From the NCBI GenBank assembly GCA_034440635.1, contig JAOTON010001351.1, positions 1,329,501 to 1,393,500 on the forward strand: a stretch of 64,000 nucleotides of DNA, in the 5' to 3' direction. The position numbers and the translations under genes were made by a program. Shown piece after piece: positions 58,121 through 64,000 of this stretch; positions within the stretch are counted from its first letter, which is position 1, and the number at the start of each line of letters is the position of its first letter. The notes beneath the pieces were generated by a model. The model was not told where the DNA came from, made no database searches, and saw nothing but the letters and a program-made list of their open reading frames with translations. The DNA is from Lepas anatifera. Its lineage: Eukaryota > Arthropoda > Thecostraca > Lepadidae.

Positions 58121-59391
58121 GGAGCATCGGCTATCATCTGCGTTGGACCAATATTTCTTAACATGGCTGTTGGAATCTTAGGCAGTTACACATGCTTACC
58201 ACATAATGGGCCCCCTTGCCACGTGTCAGGCTTCGTCGCTGCGCTAGCATTTGTGGTTTTACGAAGCCCGCTCGTGTTGCTTTACCACAAAAAGGCTGAA
58301 CCAGACGGGCGAGCCCGGAGCCGTGCGAGGGCGCCATCACAAGGACGCGACCACGAGTCACAGTCACGAGGCCGCGATCCGGGCCTGCTTCAGCGTCCAA
58401 CCAAATCCACCACGTGACAACGACCGCATAACTATTCTGCTGATAGCGGCGGTGTGAGACCGCCGTTCCTTTCCGAAGCTGGTGCCACGCTCTGAACCCT
58501 GCCCGGCTGAAGGAAATCATTGCGCTACCCGACAATAAAATGGCCCATTGTTCTTTCCTCCAAAGAAGATCTAGGGCTCGATCAACTGCTGGCCGGAATG
58601 GGCATTAGGGGCTGATTAGAGATGCCTTTGCGTGCCGACTTGACATGCTGCTATGTGAAGGCTGTTGCATGTTCACTACAGTCACTCTGCATCGGTCAGC
58701 CTGCAACACTTTCCTCCAAGACTCCGTTCCGGACCAAACCATCATGCTACTCTACGCACAGCGGTTCACCGACTGACAATTTCTTTTTCCAGACCCTACT
58801 TTGTTTTTATGGGAAATAGCCATGCCGAGCGTAGTTACTACGCAGAATTGGCAAAAGAAAACCATCTTAACTCGCCCCGGTGGGCCTCCGCGCCACCTTC
58901 GCCCTGGTGGGGGGGTGTTTGAACACCCCCTTCGAACTCGGCCCCCATGCAGGATAGCGAGAAAAGCGAAAGCTGGTGGATAGCTCATACAAATTCATGA
59001 AGGAACTATATCGGTCACTTTTTATTGAGTTCATGACAGATCAAAGAAGGTGACATTTGGTGTAGATATTTTGGGCTCTAGCGTCTGACAGCTCAGAGTA
59101 GAGATACAATCATTTTTAGGCACCATTCGCTTCCTCTTGTCGCGGCAAATCGAATGATAGATAATGTGATCATACTAAGCCAAAACACGAAAATGGCCTG
59201 AACTCTGGTCAGGTCAAGGTCACTTTCCCTTCTAGCATAGTCAATGTGCATATAAATCGACTCGCAATAGCAATCAAAACGTAATGGTATCGAAATAAAA
59301 GCCGTATCATCATTTCCTGCAAAGCTATGAATGTAAGTCTGAAAATTGTTTAAGCAGCCCCAGATGACCTCTAAGAGGTCACAGGTAAAAA
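58121..59391. other. Unassigned, with CpG-rich hairpin and AGGTCA repeat
   Basis: 58875-58950 has a CpG-rich GGGGTGTTTGAACACCCCC hairpin of the TTAA-end family. 58970-59230 is an AGGTCA-type repeat, related to 5905-6000 and 37720-37925. No gene. Confidence 0.4.
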
Positions 59392-59394
59392 TTG

Positions 59395-60055
59395 CAGCAT
59401 GAACCTGAAAAGAGGCTCAGTATACTACGACTTGGAGAATGTGAAGGTATTCTCAGCAGTATCTACGTGTTCCAATTACAGCTGATCAATTCTCCAGATT
59501 GTCATTGCGGCGAAGCAACTGAAACCACAAAACACTTTGTCCTGGACTGTCCTCTTCATGATTTTGCTCGGAATAGGCTCATCGCCTCAGTTTCACAGTC
59601 ATTCGGCTACAGTCCAGACTCCCTTGCACCGTCTGCAAAATTACAACTACTCACGGAGTTGGCCTTAGCGCCGGCAGCGAGCGAGATGTGGCGTACTTCC
59701 AAAACTTCCTTGTGAGCACGGACAGATTAACAAATTGAGCATGAAACGAATCGGTCCAGTTCGGCACAGTAGCGGCGGCAACATCCAAGACTACTATGTC
59801 GGTCCCTCGATCCGGGCGAGGTTCACTGGCCAATGAATAGATAATTGTCGACATGTAAGGTGTGTGTGTGTCTGTGAGTGTCTGTGCGTGCGTGTGTGCG
59901 TCATTGAGTGAATGCATATTGAGTGTATGTACACGGTAACGTGCTGGGAGAGGCGTCTCGACTTAAGTCGTGCAACGACTTTCGCGCCAATCCTATATGC
60001 CATAATGCTCTGTCTTTATTTTGTATGTGAACCAATAAACTAAACTAAACTAAAC
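59395..60055 (+). pseudogene. 3' end of a non-LTR retrotransposon with TAAAC tail
   Basis: The ORF (59392-59715) carries the zinc-knuckle-like region after the RNase H/RT part of LINEs: SPDCHCGEATETTKHFVLDC, then PLHDFARNRL. A 3' UTR of about 320 bp follows and ends in AATAAACTAAACTAAACTAA, a short tandem tail typical of several LINE clades. Everything upstream of about 59395 is missing. Confidence 0.8.
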
Positions 60056-60082
60056 ACAAATACAGCCCAATTTCCGTTTTTC

Positions 60083-60945
60083 CCATGCATTTCCAATGGC
60101 GAGGTCATGGTCTGCACCTGACCTTAGGTGATCGATATGAAAAATACTGGAATATATTTTGCAGCACTCGGTAGGGCCATTATCTGGTATGAGTTTCAAT
60201 CCGATAGCTTCACCCATTCCTTACTTATGCCACCTTAAACATTTTTGGAGGTGAGGTCAGTTAACCTGCACTGGTAACCTGACCTGAGATGAGCCAACGT
60301 GAAAATTTTGGGGCAAGTTGTAGAATTGAGCAGGGATAAGGTATGCAAAGAGCGGCGGCACCTCATTTCGCCATTTTTTCGTGCCGCCGGAAAACCCGAG
60401 GGGAGGGTGTTCAAACACCGCCACACCGGGGTGAGGGTTAACCTTTGCCCCACGGGACCTCGATGGCCCCCCAAAGTTTTTCGGAATAGCAGTAAAAAGA
60501 CGACGCGCAGCGCCGCAGTTGAGAGCTCCGCCTCTCACCCCATTTTTTTCCCACGACCCCTGAGATTTTTAGTCCGTGTCACACAAGTTTAGGTCACCAG
60601 GCGAGGTCAACCAAGGTCACCTCATTTCAAATTTTAAACTCTACCATAGCTACATTTCTAAACCGATCGGTTTCAAACTTCCTACACTTCATGACCCTCC
60701 AGGGTCTAGAAAATTTATATCCGGGACTTTTCTATTTCGTGACCTGAGGTCAGGTCACGAGCAGACATCTCCCATTGGAAAAGCATGGGGAAAAGCTATC
60801 TTATGATCAAAAGGTCACAAAAATGATTGCTAAGCGTTCTTGGACAACCTTTCACTGATCCCAGGGGTGATATTTGCTCTTTGACTTTTTTTTAGCTCAT
60901 CACAGGTCACTGGGGGTCCAAAACAGTATTTTGACGATATTCTTT
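60083..60945 (-). repeat. AGGTCA-rich dispersed repeats (family A inverted copy and relatives)
   Basis: 60430-60945 is the inverted counterpart of 390-938. 60083-60215 matches 42950-43075 and 51660-51800. 60340-60440 is another CpG-rich TTAA end. Non-coding. Confidence 0.6.
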
Positions 60946-60956
60946 GAGCTAATTAA

Positions 60957-61404
60957 AGGGAATGTGGCACCTTCACAACGTGATTTTAACTGAGATTGCC
61001 AAGTTGTAAAGCAAGTCGGAAAACCCGGTACTCCATATATCATTTGTCTTGGAACTCGATATTTCCGTAGAAAAAAGCTAAAACCTACCTGACACCAGCC
61101 CCCCATCAGCCCGTCACCGGGCGGCCATTGTTGTGAGCTGCTGGTGTGACGACATATGCTGACGTCCCGATGAGCACCAGCCAATCGAAGCCCTTGCAGC
61201 GTTTCAAGTATGGTAGTGGTTGCCAGATCGTGACATCATCCACGGGCTGATATTTATTTCTTTTTCTAGAGGAGTATTTTAGAAACAAAATATTGAGCCT
61301 ATTGTACATTTTTCAGAGAAATCATGAGTGGTTTCATTATTCTTGGCTAAAAGTACGCCTAATTTCACTAAATTCCAGGATTCGCCCAAGGTGCCACATT
61401 CCCT
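60957..61404. mobile_element. TTAA-type MITE (AGGGAATGTGGCACC family), complete
   Basis: TTAA at 60953-60956 and 61405-61408. Perfect 17-bp inverted ends AGGGAATGTGGCACCTT. 448 bp, non-coding. Same family as 32539-32983 and 32988-35646. Confidence 0.92.
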
Positions 61405-61429
61405 TTAAGACTTAAATCAACACAGCAGG

Positions 61430-61472
61430 TAGATGAACGCGTTTCGACAAAAATTGTCTTCTTCAGCATCTA
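61430..61472 (-). ncRNA. Hammerhead ribozyme of a Penelope-like element (type I, minimal stem III)
   Basis: On the minus strand, in order: TAGATG (stem I), CTGAAGA (core), A, GACAA with loop TTT and TTGTC (stem II), GAA, ACGCGT (2-bp stem III with a GC loop), T (cleavage base, GUU triplet), and CATCTA closing a perfect 6-bp stem I. Every conserved core position is met except an extra A before stem II. Hammerheads with very short stem III are described for Penelope-like retroelements. It sits about 270 bp after the endonuclease stop, in the element's 3' region. Confidence 0.75.
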
Positions 61473-61738
61473 TGGTAGGAGGGATAAGGAACCCGTCATC
61501 AAGACATTCAGCAGTTTCATCGTTTGGATTTTTGTGCAAAATTATCGTGCGATAGAAATATAAAGACACCGTTTTTGAGGATATTCCAATAATGCTTCTT
61601 GAATTATTCTAAAATGTATATAAGCAAGCTTCGATATGAGACAATCTAGCCTTATCACTGTTTTAAATAATGTTCTATGTTTTATCATCATTATTGTTTT
61701 TGTTATTATTATTATATAAAACTTTTTTCTCTCTTTGC

Positions 61739-62093
61739 TTAACCAACTCCTAATACAGCCGCAGATTTTGCCCATTTCATGAAGCCTGGCCTAAGATTAA
61801 AAGTATCATTTTTAGCTATATGTGCTGCTTCTGTAGCTTTCCTATTATCTTTGTTTTTACAAACTGCTATAATTTTAGCTCTATCCCAGTTTGGTAGATG
61901 ATTTGTCTTCATGGAATGTATGACAAATGCACTGAATTCTGAGTTGTTTCGAAGGTCTCTTCTATGTTCTTTTAATCTTGTTTTTAGACCCCGTCCTGTT
62001 TCACCTATGTACGATTTCGTACACGACCCGCACGGCACCTGGTACACTACACTTTTTGGATCTAAGTCATCTGATCTTTCTTTTTCGCTAAGA
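61739..62093 (-). pseudogene. Penelope-like element GIY-YIG endonuclease domain (one frameshift from the RT)
   Basis: The frame reads ERSDDLDPKS, then VVYQVPCGSCTKSYIGETGR (the GIY- and YIG-like strands with the Cys pair typical of Penelope-like endonucleases), LKTRLKEHRRD with the conserved Arg and His, SMKTNHLPNWDRAKI, and EAAHIAKN with the conserved Glu. It ends in LGVG and a stop at 61739. It normally follows the reverse transcriptase in one ORF. Here a single-base change in the TTAGCGAAAAAG region near 62090 shifts the frame, so the RT stops at 62062. Confidence 0.88.
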
Positions 62094-64000
62094 TGCTACT
62101 AAGTTTTTTACCGGAACAAAATGCTACTTTGCAACCCGTTTCTTCAAGTTTGTTTGCAATAATTTCAGCTGGTTTGGAGTAAGGTATCGTAACACATCGT
62201 ATCTGCTCCTTTTTGTTGGATTTCGCGGATCGTTTTCTTATATCTAGAGCTTTCTTTTTCATATTTATCAGAAATCCTCTCGGATATTTTAGCTTCGTGA
62301 ACGAGGTCATAATATGTTCTATCTCTTCTTGCAGGTATTCATCACTACAAATACGGAAGGCCCTAAGAAAAAATCCTAATACTACTCCTCGCTTCACCCT
62401 ATCACTGTGACCTGAGTAATAATGTACATAGCATTCCTTGTTCGTTGGCTTTCGATATACTTTGAATTTAACTTCGGCACTCCTAACAATCTCTGTGTCA
62501 AGGAAAGCTAGAGTTCTCTGATGTTCTTTTTCAATGGTGAACTGGATTTTCGGATCAACTGAGTTTAGTTGATTGAGTTTAGTTTCTAAGTCCATATCAT
62601 TGGGGACTACAACTAATATGTCATCGACATATCGAGCCCAGATCACATTTGACCCCATTATCTCTAGGTAATGATGTTTTTCAAGCCATTCCATGTATAG
62701 GCATGCAGCAACTGGGCTTAACGGTGAACCCATCGCAAGACCACTGTGTTGAAAGTACTCATCCGAGTTGAAAGTGAAACCACCAAAATTCATGCACATT
62801 TTTAGCAATTTTAAATAGTCTTGTTTTGGTAAGGGCAGATGGTCAGGGTTCATGTTCTTTGTTACGGATTCGATAGCTTTCATTGCCCCCTCTACTGAAA
62901 CGTTCGTAAATAATGATTTAACATCAAAACTGGCTAGAAACTTATCTGAGAAGTCGATGTCCTTAATTTTCATCATGAGGTCATCAGTATTCCGGAGGTG
63001 TGCGTCGCTGACGGCACCCAACGAGCTTGATAGGGGTCTTGCTAATACTTTGGCGATACGATGAGGAGCACTGCCAATCCCTGACGTAATGGGACGCATC
63101 GGTATATTTGTTTTGTGCAGCTTTGGAAGACCGCGCATTCGTGGTGCGGTAGGAGCCTCTTCCAGAAGGTGAAGGAGTTGTTTTCCCTTTTCAGACTTTT
63201 GTAACAGTTTTCTTGTTTCTTGGTTGAATTTCTTACTGAGTTTTTCAATAAATCCAGAAGCTTTTTTCTCATAGGTATCTGTGTCTTGTAAGAGATTCTT
63301 CATTTTGTTTATGTATGCAGCCTTATCCAATATCACAACTCCTCCCCCTTTATCCGCTTGGGTAATGATTATTGACGGGTCATTGGCAAGGCTCTTCAAC
63401 GCGTTCATGTATCTTCTAGGTAATTTATCAGGTTCTTTGTCCGTTAGAGCCTTACAGCATAACAGAATGCCTTGTATAAATCCCTTCTCTACATCATCCT
63501 CGTAATATTTGTAGTTCCTACGGACATGATCTACATAATGATCTTTGTCTCTGCCTGTATCAAACTTGAAACCAAGAGATAACGCTTCTTTTTCATAATT
63601 ACTGAGTGACCGTGTTGATAAATTTGTAACTATGTCAACGTTCCCGGCTTCTTTCCATGGACTAGCATCGCACAGATTCTTCAGTTTTTGTTTGAGTTTC
63701 GCTTTTTGTTTATCTTTGAATTTGTTGAGCTTTGTTCGTAATGATATCGACAATTGTATTCCCTTTAGTTCGTCTTTTAGAACATATATCTTGTCTTTTA
63801 TCTCAGCACATGCTTCTTCGAGGAAAGAACGCGCAGAAGCACTAAAGGGATGATCTTTTCTTTTAAGTTGTTGAGGAGCTGATTTTGGTAAAACTTGTTC
63901 AATGATACAGTCTTGAAGGAATTTTAAACGATTGAAACTGCTGGATATCTTTTTTCTGTTGACGAATTCTTGTCTCTCTGTGATGTTGGTTTCGATGTTC
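62062..64000 (-). CDS. Penelope-like element reverse transcriptase (partial at window edge)
   Basis: Open without a stop from 64000 to the stop at 62062, at least 645 codons, with the start beyond the window. Motifs in order: NLSTRSLSNYEKEALSLGFK, IITQADKGGGVVILDK, LPKLHKTNIPMRPITSGI, motif A FLASFDVKSLFTNV, motif B SGLAMGSPLSPVAACLYM, motif C ARYVDDILVVV with catalytic YVDD, TLAFLDTEIV, and VYRKPTN. This is the complete palm of a Penelope-like reverse transcriptase, which primes on DNA ends near telomerase in phylogeny. The domain itself looks intact. The endonuclease is out of frame, so the copy is probably inactive unless the frame is bypassed. Confidence 0.93.
   Translation of the reverse strand, partial: NIETNITERQEFVNRKKISSSFNRLKFLQDCIIEQVLPKSAPQQLKRKDHPFSASARSFLEEACAEIKDKIYVLKDELKGIQLSISLRTKLNKFKDKQKAKLKQKLKNLCDASPWKEAGNVDIVTNLSTRSLSNYEKEALSLGFKFDTGRDKDHYVDHVRRNYKYYEDDVEKGFIQGILLCCKALTDKEPDKLPRRYMNALKSLANDPSIIITQADKGGGVVILDKAAYINKMKNLLQDTDTYEKKASGFIEKLSKKFNQETRKLLQKSEKGKQLLHLLEEAPTAPRMRGLPKLHKTNIPMRPITSGIGSAPHRIAKVLARPLSSSLGAVSDAHLRNTDDLMMKIKDIDFSDKFLASFDVKSLFTNVSVEGAMKAIESVTKNMNPDHLPLPKQDYLKLLKMCMNFGGFTFNSDEYFQHSGLAMGSPLSPVAACLYMEWLEKHHYLEIMGSNVIWARYVDDILVVVPNDMDLETKLNQLNSVDPKIQFTIEKEHQRTLAFLDTEIVRSAEVKFKVYRKPTNKECYVHYYSGHSDRVKRGVVLGFFLRAFRICSDEYLQEEIEHIMTSFTKLKYPRGFLINMKKKALDIRKRSAKSNKKEQIRCVTIPYSKPAEIIANKLEETGCKVAFCSGKKLSSILAKKKDQMT

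Noticed and set aside
57370..58417. Several 170-264-codon ORFs on both strands
   Set aside because: The 48/54-bp units are multiples of three without stops. No start context, domain or codon pattern supports coding.

Overview
The window looks like gene-poor intergenic DNA from an animal, most likely a marine invertebrate. I cannot place it more precisely. There are no closely packed ORFs, operons or bacterial signals. Nearly every long open frame is a transposon remnant or a by-product of a tandem repeat. Repeats of many classes are nested inside one another, and AGGTCA/TGACCT-rich dispersed repeats recur throughout. I found no convincing intact host gene. The best host-like candidate is a decayed THAP-type zinc-finger sequence at 21.5-21.8 kb, next to a promoter-like cluster (YY1, CCAAT and CRE motifs).

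Layout. 0-9 kb: AGGTCA-rich repeats, a 35-bp minisatellite, a tRNA-derived SINE head and the 3' end of a LINE. 9-15.5 kb: a hAT-type MITE, a large CT-rich minisatellite, and a 2.7-kb element with 5-bp CGTCG target duplications (Transib-like) inserted in a 28-bp minisatellite. 15.5-23 kb: mostly unassigned DNA, with the duplicated THAP fragment. 23.2-32.4 kb: a head-to-head palindrome of two 5'-truncated Penelope-like elements (PLEs). One arm is interrupted by a 5.74-kb piggyBac-like element (TTAA duplication) and a hAT MITE (8-bp duplication); the other arm keeps both empty target sites. The piggyBac-like element holds a decayed transposase and a second decayed gene of a widespread uncharacterised invertebrate protein family. 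32.5-35.7 kb: TTAA-flanked MITEs, one split by a pogo-like transposon with a decayed PHD-type tail.

36-49 kb: more hAT MITEs, a hairpin-dense GGTGCT repeat, a 57-bp satellite, a LINE reverse-transcriptase fragment, tRNA-like sequences, AT-rich palindromes, a TTAA MITE and a foldback array carrying hammerhead-like motifs. 49-56 kb: a 0.7-kb-arm inverted repeat, then a 2.8-kb piggyBac element with all three catalytic Asp positions but several frameshifts. 56-61 kb: GC-rich minisatellites, a LINE 3' end and AGGTCA-rich repeats. 61.4-64 kb: a second PLE on the minus strand, with a reverse transcriptase open to the window edge, a GIY-YIG endonuclease one frameshift away, and a well-formed hammerhead ribozyme in the 3' region.

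The interest lies in the transposon biology: paired empty sites that date insertions, a piggyBac-like element with a second gene, a Transib-like non-autonomous element, and hammerhead motifs. All family assignments come from reading motifs in the sequence. No database search was run.
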